64,000 nt of DNA, from NCBI RefSeq assembly GCF_900104385.1, contig NZ_FNJA01000009.1, forward strand, positions 62,001-126,000, in the 5' to 3' direction. Positions 53,856-62,084 of this stretch are shown here, piece by piece. The position numbers and the translations under genes are program-made. The notes under the pieces are model-generated. The model worked only from the letters and a program-made list of their open reading frames with translations, was not told the origin of the DNA and made no database searches. Source of the stretch: Rhodoferax sp. OV413. GTDB taxonomy: Bacteria > Pseudomonadota > Gammaproteobacteria > Burkholderiales > Burkholderiaceae_C. Position 1 is the stretch's first letter. Each line of letters opens with the position of its first letter.

Positions 53856-53911
53856 AAATAAGGCTCTAGTGCAGAGAGTACCAGCACCAGCAGCTACATA
53901 AACAATAGCAA
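53856..53911 (+). repeat. Dispersed two-hairpin repeat between YoaK-like and SMP-30-like genes
   Basis: The text aaaataaggctctagtgcag, then accagcaccagcagctacat and aaacaatagcaa, is a full copy ending 2 bp before the lactonase stop. Confidence 0.72.
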
Positions 53912-53913
53912 CC

Positions 53914-54813
53914 TCAATCCTTGAAGAAATTCACCGGCAGGCCGGGCACATCGACGCGCATGGACAGCACGCAACCCGAAGCCGGCAGCGCTTCCAGCTC
54001 GGCCGCGGGGCGGCCGTGGCGGCCGCTGGTGAGGTACAGGGTTTGCAGATCGTCGCCGCCGAAGCAGGGCATGGTGGGGCAGCGCACCGGCAGCGCATAG
54101 GCGTTCAGCAGGTCGCCGTCGGGGGAGAACTTGCACAGGCGCTGGCCTTCGAACTGGGCCGAGTAGTAGTTGCCCTGCACGTCCACCGCCGCGCCGTCGG
54201 GCCGGCCGCCGTAGCCAGGCATGCCGGGCTGCCAGCCGGCGGGCTTGGGCGCCATGCTGAGAAATTCGCGGTACTCGGACAGCAGATTGGCCTGCGCATC
54301 CCAGTCCCAGGCGTGGACGATGTGGTGCGGCGTGTCCGACCAGTACAGTGTCTTCGCGTCCGGCGACCAGGCCAGGCCGTTGCCGGTGATGGCGTTGCCG
54401 GCCTTGCTGACCAGGCCACCGGCCTCCAGGCAGTACAGCTGGGCCTTGCGCGCATCGCGCGGCTCGTAGATGGTGCTGGCCCAGAAGCGGCCCAGCGGAT
54501 CGCATTTGCCGTCGTTGAAGCGGGTGGTCGCCGGGTCGTAGGGCGCGGCGGCTAGCAGCTGCAAGTCACCGCCCCAGTCCTTGGCGCGGTAGATGCCATC
54601 GCGCAGCGCCACCACCAGGCCGCCGCTGGCCGCCGGGGCGATGCAGCCGGGTTCGGACGGCATGGCCCAGCGCTCGACCGCGCCGCTGGCCACGTCCAGC
54701 CGCTGCAGCAGCTTGCCGGGCACGTCGACCCAGTACAGGCGCTTTTCCTGCGGGTGCCAGAAGGGGGATTCGCCCAATGCGTTGGGTTCGGTGGTGACGG
54801 TGTGCCAGGTCAT
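53914..54813 (-). CDS. SMP-30/gluconolactonase family sugar lactonase
   Basis: The 299-residue beta-propeller protein hydrolyses sugar-acid lactones with a divalent metal. The metal ligands are visible as Glu in NALGESPFWHP, Asn in GNGLAWSPD and Asp in GGRPDGAAVD, and RFNDGKCDPLGRFW is a family signature. There is no signal peptide with the ATG at 54813. Its closeness to the xylose operon makes a xylono- or arabino-lactone possible, but it lies on its own transcript. Confidence 0.87.
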   Translation of the reverse strand: MTWHTVTTEPNALGESPFWHPQEKRLYWVDVPGKLLQRLDVASGAVERWAMPSEPGCIAPAASGGLVVALRDGIYRAKDWGGDLQLLAAAPYDPATTRFNDGKCDPLGRFWASTIYEPRDARKAQLYCLEAGGLVSKAGNAITGNGLAWSPDAKTLYWSDTPHHIVHAWDWDAQANLLSEYREFLSMAPKPAGWQPGMPGYGGRPDGAAVDVQGNYYSAQFEGQRLCKFSPDGDLLNAYALPVRCPTMPCFGGDDLQTLYLTSGRHGRPAAELEALPASGCVLSMRVDVPGLPVNFFKD

Positions 54814-54857
54814 GCTGAGAATGTGGGAGCTTGTGATGCCCGTATTGTGAACGGGCG

Positions 54858-54887
54858 AAAAAAAACCCACCGGCGGGAGCGGGTGGG
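54858..54887 (-). terminator. Intrinsic terminator after amtB
   Basis: Read on the minus strand, arms cccacccg and cggtggg (one bulge) are followed by eight T residues. It sits 63 bp downstream of the amtB stop and ends the glnK-amtB transcript. Confidence 0.8.
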
Positions 54888-54949
54888 CGAATCTCTTTGG
54901 AAGATTCTGTCGATGAAAACCTGCGGCACGCTGGCCGCAGTGTCCACGA

Positions 54950-56506
54950 TTAGCGGTTGTAGGCGGTTTCGCCGTGCGAGCTGATGTCCAGACCTTCGCG
55001 TTCTTCTTCTTCCGACACGCGCAGGCCGATGGTCAGGTCGACCAGCTTGTAGGCGATGAAAGCCACAACGCCGGACCAGACGATGGTGATCAGCACAGCC
55101 TTCAGCTGGATCCACACCTGAGCGCCCACCGAGTAAGCGTCTGCGGGGGTCATGCCAACCGAAACCCAGTCGGCCACGGTGGATGGGCCACCCAGGCTAG
55201 GCGAGTTGAACACGCCGGTCAGCAGCGCACCGATGATGCCGCCCACGCCGTGCACGCCGAACACGTCGAGCGAGTCGTCTGCGCCCAGCATCTTCTTCAG
55301 GCCGGTCACACCCCACAGGCAAGCGAAGCCAGCGATGAAACCGATCACCAAGCCGCCGCCGATACCGACGTTGCCAGCTGCTGGCGTGATCGCCACCAGG
55401 CCTGCCACCGCACCGGATGCAGCACCCAACATCGAAGCCTTGCCCTTCATCAGCGATTCGCCAACGCACCAGGCCAGCACCGCAGCAGCGGTAGCACCCA
55501 GGGTGTTGATGAAGGCCAGCGCAGCGAAGCCGTTGGCTTCCAGAGCGGAGCCAGCGTTGAAGCCGAACCAACCCACCCACAGCAGCGAGGCACCGACCAT
55601 GGTCAGGGTCAGGCTGTGAGGAGCCATGGATTCCTTGCCGTAGCCCACGCGCTTGCCCAGCATGTAGGCACCGACCAGGCCGGCCACAGCAGCGTTGATG
55701 TGCACCACGGTGCCGCCGGCGAAGTCCAGCGCGCCCGATTGCCAGATGTAGCCCGCCTTGGCGTTCATCGCGTCGACCACTTCCTTGGAGGAGTAGGCAT
55801 CAGGGCCCATCCAGAACCACACCATGTGGGCGATAGGAGCGTAGCTGAAGGTGAACCAGATGGCCGAGAACAGCAGCACCGCCGAGAACTTGATGCGTTC
55901 TGCGAAGGCGCCGACGATCAGGCAGCAGGTGATACCGGCGAAGGTGGCCTGGAAGGCAGCGAACACGATTTCAGGGATGTACACACCCTTGCTGAAAGTC
56001 GCGCCGTTGGCAAAGGTGCCTGCGGCGTTGTCCCAGATGCCCTTCATGAACAGCCGGTCGAAGCCACCCACGAAGGCATTGCCTTCGGTGAAAGCCAGGC
56101 TGTAGCCGTAGATGAACCACAGCACCACGATCAGCGAGAACGTGACCATGACCTGCATCAGCACCGACAGCATGTTCTTGCTGCGCACCAGGCCGCCGTA
56201 GAACAGGGCCAGGCCGGGCACGGTCATCATGATGACCAGCAGGGTGGACAGCATCATCCAGGCGGTGTCGCCCTTATTGGGTACGGGTGCCGCAGGTGCG
56301 GGCTCGGACGCAGCAGCCGCAGCTGCAGCTGCAGGTGCGGCGGCAGCCGCAGGGGCCGGAGCCGCGTCAGCAGGCTTGGCTTCGGCCGGAGCGGCCGCTT
56401 CAACCGCGCTGGCAGCAGGTTCCGCAGCGGGCGCTTGTGCCTGGGCCAAAGAACTGCCCCACAGCAACCCCAAACCCAGCGCAAAGGATGCAATTAGTTT
56501 TTTCAT
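54950..56506 (-). CDS. amtB: Ammonium transporter AmtB
   Basis: The 518-residue protein conducts ammonium across the inner membrane. A signal peptide (1-23) is followed by an unusual Ala/Pro/Glu linker of about 55 residues (AAEPAASAVEAAAPAEAKPA and onward). The Amt core then begins at DTAWMMLSTLLVIMMTVPGL. The pore-lining regions include GGLVRSKNMLSV, the twin His sites in DFAGGTVVHINAA and DVFGVHGVGGIIGA, and LWVGWFGFN. It is co-transcribed behind glnK with a 34-bp gap, so P-II will gate it. Confidence 0.95.
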   Translation of the reverse strand: MKKLIASFALGLGLLWGSSLAQAQAPAAEPAASAVEAAAPAEAKPADAAPAPAAAAAPAAAAAAAASEPAPAAPVPNKGDTAWMMLSTLLVIMMTVPGLALFYGGLVRSKNMLSVLMQVMVTFSLIVVLWFIYGYSLAFTEGNAFVGGFDRLFMKGIWDNAAGTFANGATFSKGVYIPEIVFAAFQATFAGITCCLIVGAFAERIKFSAVLLFSAIWFTFSYAPIAHMVWFWMGPDAYSSKEVVDAMNAKAGYIWQSGALDFAGGTVVHINAAVAGLVGAYMLGKRVGYGKESMAPHSLTLTMVGASLLWVGWFGFNAGSALEANGFAALAFINTLGATAAAVLAWCVGESLMKGKASMLGAASGAVAGLVAITPAAGNVGIGGGLVIGFIAGFACLWGVTGLKKMLGADDSLDVFGVHGVGGIIGALLTGVFNSPSLGGPSTVADWVSVGMTPADAYSVGAQVWIQLKAVLITIVWSGVVAFIAYKLVDLTIGLRVSEEEEREGLDISSHGETAYNR

Positions 56507-56540
56507 GTTTGCTTTACTTTCAGAAAGACGATGCTGCTGC

Positions 56541-56963
<423 letters not shown>

Positions 56964-56990
56964 TTAATAGGGGAATCGCGGAAGGTTTAA

Positions 56991-57006
56991 GCATGTAGCG
57001 TGCCAA
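56991..57006 (-). promoter_or_regulatory. Sigma-54-type promoter of glnK-amtB
   Basis: On the minus strand the sequence is ttggcacgctacatgc: the GG and GC pairs are 10 bp apart, as in TTGGCACG-N4-TTGCW promoters. It lies 112-127 bp before the glnK start. Confidence 0.75.
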
Positions 57007-57080
57007 ATTGGTGTTACTTTGGCACCAGCGCCGCCCAGACCGGCTTTTCGGCAGTGCACGGGTTTGGGTAGATATTTATC

Positions 57081-57095
57081 GCACACAAATGGTGC
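57081..57095. promoter_or_regulatory. Putative NtrC-binding site
   Basis: The sequence gcacacaaatggtgc has one exact TGGTGC half and a 4-of-6 match in the other half of the GCACCA-N3-TGGTGC consensus. Its distance of about 80 bp upstream of the sigma-54 promoter suits an enhancer. Confidence 0.5.
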
Positions 57096-57156
57096 GCGCG
57101 GGTAGGCAAATTACGCCCACCGACGCAGACGCACCGATATGGGGAGTCATCTGACT

Positions 57157-58107
57157 ATGGGCTTATGTTTGGTGCAAAGCCGGGCCTTGCTGGGCCTGGA
57201 GGCTCCCGCAGTCACCGTCGAGGTGCATTTGACCAATGGCCTGCCCAGCTTCACGCTGGTCGGTCTGGCCGAGGTCGAGGTCAAGGAGGCGCGCGAGCGG
57301 GTGCGTTCGGCAATCCAGAATTCGGGCCTGGAATTCCCGCATAACAAGCGAATTACCGTGAATTTGGCCCCGGCCGACCTACCCAAGGACTCGGGCCGCT
57401 TCGATTTACCGATCGCGCTGGGCATTCTGGCAGCCAGCGGGCAGATCGATACCGAGCGGCTGGCCGGGCATGAGTTTGCGGGCGAATTGTCGCTTTCGGG
57501 TGCCTTGCGCCCGGTCCGCGGCGCGTTGGCCATGAGCCTGGCCCTGCATACCTTGCAGGTACGCACCCGGCTGGTGCTACCGCCGGGCAGCGCCGAAGAA
57601 GCCGCTTTGGTGCCCGATGCCCAGGTGTTCTGCGCCCAGCATCTGCTGGATGTGGTGCAGCAGTTCCTGCCGCTGTCCGAGGGCGCAGCCGAGCCCGCCG
57701 ATGGCTGGTCGCAGCTGGCCACCACTACCCTGCCCGCCACCGCCCACTACGCCGACCTGGCCGATGTCAAAGGCCAGGCCGCGGCCAAGCGGGCGCTGGA
57801 GATCGCCGCGGCGGGCGGCCACAGCCTACTTTTGGTCGGTCCTCCAGGTTCAGGAAAATCCATGCTGGCCCAGCGTTTTGCCGGCCTGCTGCCGCCCATG
57901 ACGGTAGACGAAGCCCTGCAAAGCGCGGCCATCGCCAGCCTGGGCGGCTGCTTTGCGCTGGAGCGCTGGGCCACGCGGCCGACCTGCAGCCCGCACCACA
58001 CGGCCAGCGCCGTGGCCCTGGTGGGTGGTGGTTCGCCGCCCCGGCCGGGCGAGATCTCGCTGGCGCATTTCGGAGTGCTATTCCTCGACGAATTGCATAT
58101 TAGGTGA
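57157..58107 (+). pseudogene. comM: comM (YifB-type AAA ATPase), truncated by an island
   Basis: ComM is a hexameric helicase that speeds integration of transformed DNA. The N-terminal Lon-like domain (LEAPAVTVEVHLTNGLPSFT onward), Walker A VGPPGSGKSMLAQRF and SPPRPGEISLAHFGVLFLDEL are intact. The frame then continues with only HIR and a stop, where the family normally has LPEF and about 190 more residues. The break follows codon ttg at 58093-58095, inside Walker B. The ATG at 57157 has a ggggag ribosome site. ComM is a known insertion site for Tn6022/AbaR-type Tn7-like elements. The product should be inactive. Confidence 0.88.
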
Positions 58108-58489
58108 AGTTCATTTGTCCGTCTGCGTAACTCTATTACTTTGATCATCTGGCCCAGGCTCTAGCTAATTCCACAGCCTGTTAATGTCGTGCCAGACGCG
58201 ACTCGGCCAGAACCGACCAATAAAACATGGCCAACGTGCAACTCACTATGTATTCTGGAGCCCCCAAGCGATCAAGTGCGTATTCCAGAAGCTATTGACC
58301 ATCATTCCTGTAGACGCCTGGGGCCAATAAGCAAATGCCGGCCCCCAAGAAGAACGAAAGTCGGATTGCGACAGCGGGCTGTATCAGTCGTGCAAGGTCA
58401 GCTTCTGCCCCAGATCGCTGAATTATTCACAAGATCCTGGCGGAGTCAGGCGGCTCGGATATGCAACCTCTTGCCAAATACGAAGAACA
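58108..58489. other. Non-coding left end of the comM island
   Basis: This 382-bp stretch has no credible gene on either strand and lower GC than comM. It is where a transposon left end with transposase-binding repeats would be expected, but I could not recognise matching repeats. Confidence 0.5.
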
Positions 58490-58831
58490 TCAACACCAGC
58501 AAACGACTCCGTTTTTGAGCCAGAAGTGCGACTTGCATCCACCTTTTTTCCAGACGGATGGGCTCAAAGTAGGCAAGCCACTGGAATCTATGGCCAAGTC
58601 CCATCTTGGCCGAACCTCCTTAAGCAGTGCGAGCTCTATGGATTCACCACAACCACACGGACACAAGAAGCCCACCGACCAATCATCTCCACCGTACCGA
58701 ACAAGTACCAAATCCTTAGATGGCATTTCAGAGGGAAGCACGTCGCCTGCAGCGATGCGCACCCTTCGTACCGGCGTCCACCAGTCTTTTAGGCGACGAC
58801 AGCCTTTCAATAACCAAGTCATTGGATTCAC
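58490..58831 (-). CDS. DUF6527-type Cys-rich protein of the Ubl operon
   Basis: The 113-residue protein has a probable metal site: CPCGC at 57-61 (Cys57, 59, 61), then GCKSHF with Cys99 and His102, and Cys111/Cys113 at the end. The stretches WSVGFLCPCGCGESIELALL and RPRWDL, LSPSVWKKGGCKSHFWL match the small DUF6527 proteins found beside bacterial multi-Ubl/E2/E1 genes; a RING-like or adaptor role has been suspected but is unproven. I chose the GTG at 58831: it follows an aaggag site by 5 bp and forms a GTGA overlap with the JAB-E1 stop. An ATG lies 9 bp further in. Confidence 0.75.
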   Translation of the reverse strand: MNPMTWLLKGCRRLKDWWTPVRRVRIAAGDVLPSEMPSKDLVLVRYGGDDWSVGFLCPCGCGESIELALLKEVRPRWDLAIDSSGLPTLSPSVWKKGGCKSHFWLKNGVVCWC

Positions 58832-60243
58832 GGCAACTCCTTCGGAGAGTTCGCCCAATTGATCAGTCCCAATAACGGTTCTGCAAGACCCATCCCCAGC
58901 AGACCATTTTCGTGACATGGAAATGCATCTTCATCGGTAAAGTCCTCGTCCATCGCGGCCAGACTAAATACCGTTCGCGCATACCTGTTGTTGCCATCTA
59001 ATCTGTACGGATAGGTTCGCGCGATGAACTCTTGAACGGCAGCACTGGCGGCACGCATGTTTACCGAAATTACAGAAGGCGCCTCTTCCAGCAAGCCGGG
59101 CATATACCCAGCTTTAACCTGATCTTCATGCTGCTGAGGCGCACGTTTTGCCAGATCTTCTGCTGCCAATGACTGTGGTGTGAAGACCTTTCGATCAGCC
59201 AAAGATGATCCGCCCGGCTGCACGTAGTCGATCCGGCCTAATACGTCGAAAATTGCCATTTTCTGGTCAAGCCCCCTGGCAACCGGAATAGTGACACCGA
59301 CATCAATCAATGGCATTACCATTGCGCTGGCCAGTTTGTCGCAAATGCTTCTTCCCTCCTCGCTGTCTACACAGCAAAAAAGAAAATCTGCGGCTGCGGC
59401 TAACTCAACCGCCTCACGACAATTAATACTTGCCCGGATGCGCTTCACGACCGTTTTAGGATGATGCCTAGCTATCGCGTCGGCAAGAACGTCAATCTTT
59501 GGAACACATTTCTCAGCATCACTCTGTGTGGAGTTCAGAATTCGATTCAGATTTTTATCCTCGGTCAAATCAAAATCGATCAAGATAACTTCGCCAAACC
59601 CCAGTCGCGCGGCTTGCTCGACTGCAATGCTTCCAGTCCCCGATGCTCCGACAAAACATGCTGACAAAAGCCCCAATTCGGCAGACATATCGGAGGTGAA
59701 GGCGAGTGGTCGTGTGTCGGTTTTCAGCCCTTCTACGTGGGGGTTCCAGAATAAACTGATGTCTTCGCCGTAGACTGCCGTTAGCTCAACGGGAGTTGGG
59801 GCCATGCTCCGGTCATAAAGTCGCGCCCGAATCACTCCTCCGGGAACCATGATTGCACTGCCATGCAGCATTCGTCCAACCTTTTCCCTGGAGCGTGCTG
59901 CGAATATGGCAGGCATCACCTCGGCATCTGAAGCATCATCCATAGCGGAAAAATCAAAATACCCGCCCGGATGAGAATGGATCAAAACAAGAGATAGGTC
60001 CCCCTCTTCTGCCTGTTCGAGTGCGTCTTCTATCAGAGCGCCAGGCCACTGAATAAAGTCCGGTGCCTGTGTGCAAGCTGCATGCGGCACAGGAATCAAC
60101 TTTTGGGCAAGTAGCTTGACCCGAGGTTTTTCAATTCGAGCACACAGCACAATAGCCGCCGCTTCATCGGTACTCCCCAAGAGATGTTTGACCAATGCGC
60201 TATGCATTTTTCCAGAGAGGGCCAATGTGGCCCCCTCTCTCAC
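58828..60243 (-). CDS. JAB (JAMM) isopeptidase-E1-like ThiF fusion
   Basis: The 471-residue protein has an N-terminal JAB domain with the zinc motif HSHPGGYFDFSAMD (His89, His91, Ser99, Asp102; Glu27 fits the catalytic Glu). An E1/ThiF adenylation domain follows from about 190, with the nucleotide loop GASGTG (199-204), LIDFD (221-225) and NLNR (231-234). JAB would cleave Ubl-protein bonds and E1 would activate the Ubl C-terminus. The usual catalytic Cys position after the adenylation domain reads YVQPGGSSLADRK and has no Cys. The GTG start overlaps the stop of the Ubl-E2 gene (GTGA), with a gaggtgggg site before it. Confidence 0.88.
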   Translation of the reverse strand: MREGATLALSGKMHSALVKHLLGSTDEAAAIVLCARIEKPRVKLLAQKLIPVPHAACTQAPDFIQWPGALIEDALEQAEEGDLSLVLIHSHPGGYFDFSAMDDASDAEVMPAIFAARSREKVGRMLHGSAIMVPGGVIRARLYDRSMAPTPVELTAVYGEDISLFWNPHVEGLKTDTRPLAFTSDMSAELGLLSACFVGASGTGSIAVEQAARLGFGEVILIDFDLTEDKNLNRILNSTQSDAEKCVPKIDVLADAIARHHPKTVVKRIRASINCREAVELAAAADFLFCCVDSEEGRSICDKLASAMVMPLIDVGVTIPVARGLDQKMAIFDVLGRIDYVQPGGSSLADRKVFTPQSLAAEDLAKRAPQQHEDQVKAGYMPGLLEEAPSVISVNMRAASAAVQEFIARTYPYRLDGNNRYARTVFSLAAMDEDFTDEDAFPCHENGLLGMGLAEPLLGLINWANSPKELP

Positions 60244-61331
60244 AGCCCCACCTCGCGATTCAGCGATTCTTCAACCAACCCCATGTGGGTGAGTATGCAG
60301 TCGTGTGCAGGCGACCAGACCCCTGCATCACGGTGCCGAGACCATTGTTGAAACTGCCGGCCACCAATATCAACGCCGGTTGAGGTCTGCGGAATTTGCG
60401 CGCCTGATGCGAGCACCAATGGCGGATAGCAATAAAACATGTCGATTTCTGCGGCCGGGTACGGCCCTGGTACACGTACGGCTACCATCGTCGTCTCCAC
60501 CGTGTAGCCCAGAGGCAAACGGTACTGGGGCAAGACCAACCAGCGCGTTTCATTTTCTTCAATGGCCTCCCAGCCGGGATGCAGCCGATTGAGATACACA
60601 ACGTCCTTGGGCAAAAGCTCAAAGTTGCGTCGCATCGACTGGCCGTCGCCGTTGTTGATTTTGTCCGGCATCAACCGAATGCGCTCAATACCGGGTGTGG
60701 CGAGGTCGATCATGGTGTCCAACGACACGGTGCGCTTGGGCTGCCCCGTGACCAGCAGAACGATGATCCAAGGTTTGGACAAATCGATGCCAGCCTTAGT
60801 CAAGGCGACTTTTACTTGAATGTGCTGCGTTTCGGAGTCAATGATCGTGCCTTGCACATCAAGCTTCCAAAGCCGGGCCTTCGTGTACAGCCGCTCAATG
60901 CCACCGCCCTTCAGATCAAGGCGCGAACCCGGCTCAAGCTCCTGATCAGGTACGCCCTGACGGTCAATCCAAATAGATTTGCCGACCGGTACACGACAGA
61001 TATTGCGGAGCATTTCCTCCGAAATTTCGTCGGTCCAAGGGAATTTGCGTTCATCTAGCGTGAAGTAGAAGAGCCGGTCGGTTTTCCAGGCGTAGAAGCG
61101 GGTCCCCCCTTCGGCGTCGACAAGACTGGCATTCTCGTCTGGCCCGATTTCTTCAACGGAGCCGTCATTGCGCAATTGAAGTAACGCATAGTCCGTTGCG
61201 GGACTGAGCCCTGCGGCGGACAGAATCTGCCGGCCAATTGGGGAGTGATCACCTAGTTGGTGGGATTGGTCATTTACGGAGACCAGTACAAGATTGGACG
61301 TTGGTCCGTTGGAAACTGTTTCAGTGTTCAT
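60240..61331 (-). CDS. Triple ubiquitin-like domain protein fused to E2-like domain
   Basis: The 363-residue protein reads as three tandem multi-ubiquitin-type domains, each of about 70 residues and each opening with a beta strand: 14-84 (LVLVSVNDQSHQL), 86-152 (LFYFTLDERKFPW) and 153-221 (LWKLDVQGTIID). From about 235 to 363 it matches the prokaryotic E2 family E: WLVLPQYRLPLGY, VPGPYPAAEIDMFYCYPPL and QQWSRHRDAGVWSPAHDCIL. Cys301 and Cys345 are the only Cys in the E2 part; neither is at a position I can call catalytic. The Ubl units lack free C-terminal Gly-Gly. The ATG at 61331 was chosen because the upstream 43 codons lack coding character. It is first in the operon. Confidence 0.85.
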   Translation of the reverse strand: MNTETVSNGPTSNLVLVSVNDQSHQLGDHSPIGRQILSAAGLSPATDYALLQLRNDGSVEEIGPDENASLVDAEGGTRFYAWKTDRLFYFTLDERKFPWTDEISEEMLRNICRVPVGKSIWIDRQGVPDQELEPGSRLDLKGGGIERLYTKARLWKLDVQGTIIDSETQHIQVKVALTKAGIDLSKPWIIVLLVTGQPKRTVSLDTMIDLATPGIERIRLMPDKINNGDGQSMRRNFELLPKDVVYLNRLHPGWEAIEENETRWLVLPQYRLPLGYTVETTMVAVRVPGPYPAAEIDMFYCYPPLVLASGAQIPQTSTGVDIGGRQFQQWSRHRDAGVWSPAHDCILTHMGLVEESLNREVGL

Positions 61332-61475
61332 ACATTCTTTCGAAAAGCGATACCCAGTACGTCTCTGAATAAAGACGCACAACCAATGCGGAAGTTTTCG
61401 AAAACCTTGACCGGGAGGCCTATCTGTACGACACTTCAGTTTCGACTCCGAATCTGTCATATGACGGCTTCAACT

Positions 61476-61509
61476 AAGGGCAGGCTTTCGAGCTTGCCCT
61501 TTTTTATTT
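61476..61509 (+). terminator. Plus-strand intrinsic terminator in the Ubl operon leader
   Basis: Stem aagggcaggct (61476-61486) and agcttgccctt (61491-61501), one G-T pair, loop ttcg, then a T-run. It faces the opposite way to the Ubl operon, and no plus-strand gene precedes it. A weak plus-strand promoter-like pair (ttgacc 61407-61412, gacact 61430-61435) lies just before it. Confidence 0.6.
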
Positions 61510-61597
61510 GTGTTTTTTCATTTCTGAACCTCCAGGTTGACTACTCATTGCACTCGGGCCAGATTTCGCGACCGGAGCACTACTTGCTGATGTTGTC

Positions 61598-61625
61598 ATT
61601 TTACATAGCGCGCTAAGTTTGTCAA
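61598..61625 (-). promoter_or_regulatory. Sigma-70 promoter of the Ubl operon
   Basis: Read on the minus strand: TTGACA (61625-61620), 16-bp spacer, TAAAAT (61603-61598). Transcription would start near 61590, giving a leader of about 260 nt before the gene at 61331. Confidence 0.75.
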
Positions 61626-61656
61626 GCACCCAAGCAGCGCGCTTGACAAACTTAGC
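61612..61656. promoter_or_regulatory. Perfect inverted repeat between the divergent operons
   Basis: Arms gctaagtttgtcaagc (61612-61627) and gcttgacaaacttagc (61641-61656) match exactly over 16 bp with a 13-bp spacer. Each arm contains a TTGACA -35 box facing outward. It is the likely operator of the XRE regulator that starts at 61695. Confidence 0.8.
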
Positions 61657-61694
61657 AAAACTGCTGAAAATTACGCCCTCGCAAGGAGATATCG

Positions 61695-62084
61695 GTGGCA
61701 GAACAAACTTCAGACAGCCCAAAAAATGAAAGCGCTTTAGGGCGTCATTTAGGAGCTATCAGGAAAGACCGTGGCTTTTCACTGCGACAGGTAGAAGAGT
61801 TGACTAACAAGGTCGTGTCGAATGCGTACCTGAGTCAGATTGAGGGAGGGAAAATACAGCAGCCTTCTCCAAACATGCTTCATTCCCTAGCTACGGTTTA
61901 CAAGATCAGCTATGAACACTTAATGGAACTTGCCGGTTACATATCCAATGGTGGAAGCCGAGAAGGTGCACATGGGAGGGCTGCGACGTTTGCAGAGCTG
62001 AATCTGACACAAGAGGAAGAAAAAGAATTACTTGAGTACCTCAGATTTAGGCGCTCAATGGACAAGAAAAATGAAGGCGGATGA
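61695..62084 (+). CDS. XRE-family helix-turn-helix regulator of the island
   Basis: The 129-residue protein has a Cro/C1 helix-turn-helix in residues about 15-72 (LGRHLGAIRKDRGFSLRQVE, then SNAYLSQIEGGK) and a charged C-terminal tail. It starts with GTG at 61695 behind a strong aaggag site. It overlaps the ImmA/IrrE gene by 14 bp. It probably binds the inverted repeat at 61612-61656 and so sets expression of both its own unit and the Ubl operon. Confidence 0.87.
   Translation: MAEQTSDSPKNESALGRHLGAIRKDRGFSLRQVEELTNKVVSNAYLSQIEGGKIQQPSPNMLHSLATVYKISYEHLMELAGYISNGGSREGAHGRAATFAELNLTQEEEKELLEYLRFRRSMDKKNEGG

Noticed and set aside
58096-58489. Tn7-like left end with TGT terminus near 58116
   Set aside because: One TGT-initiated stretch exists, but I found no repeated transposase-binding motif, so the end could not be fixed.
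61504-61599. A 31-codon minus-strand frame (MTTSASSAPVAKS...) before the Ubl-E2 gene
   Set aside because: Its start lies in the -10 box of the predicted promoter, so it would have to be leaderless, and it has no known relatives.
61257-61616. A 119-codon plus-strand frame across the Ubl operon leader
   Set aside because: It overlaps a coding gene, a terminator and the promoter, and its sequence is not protein-like.
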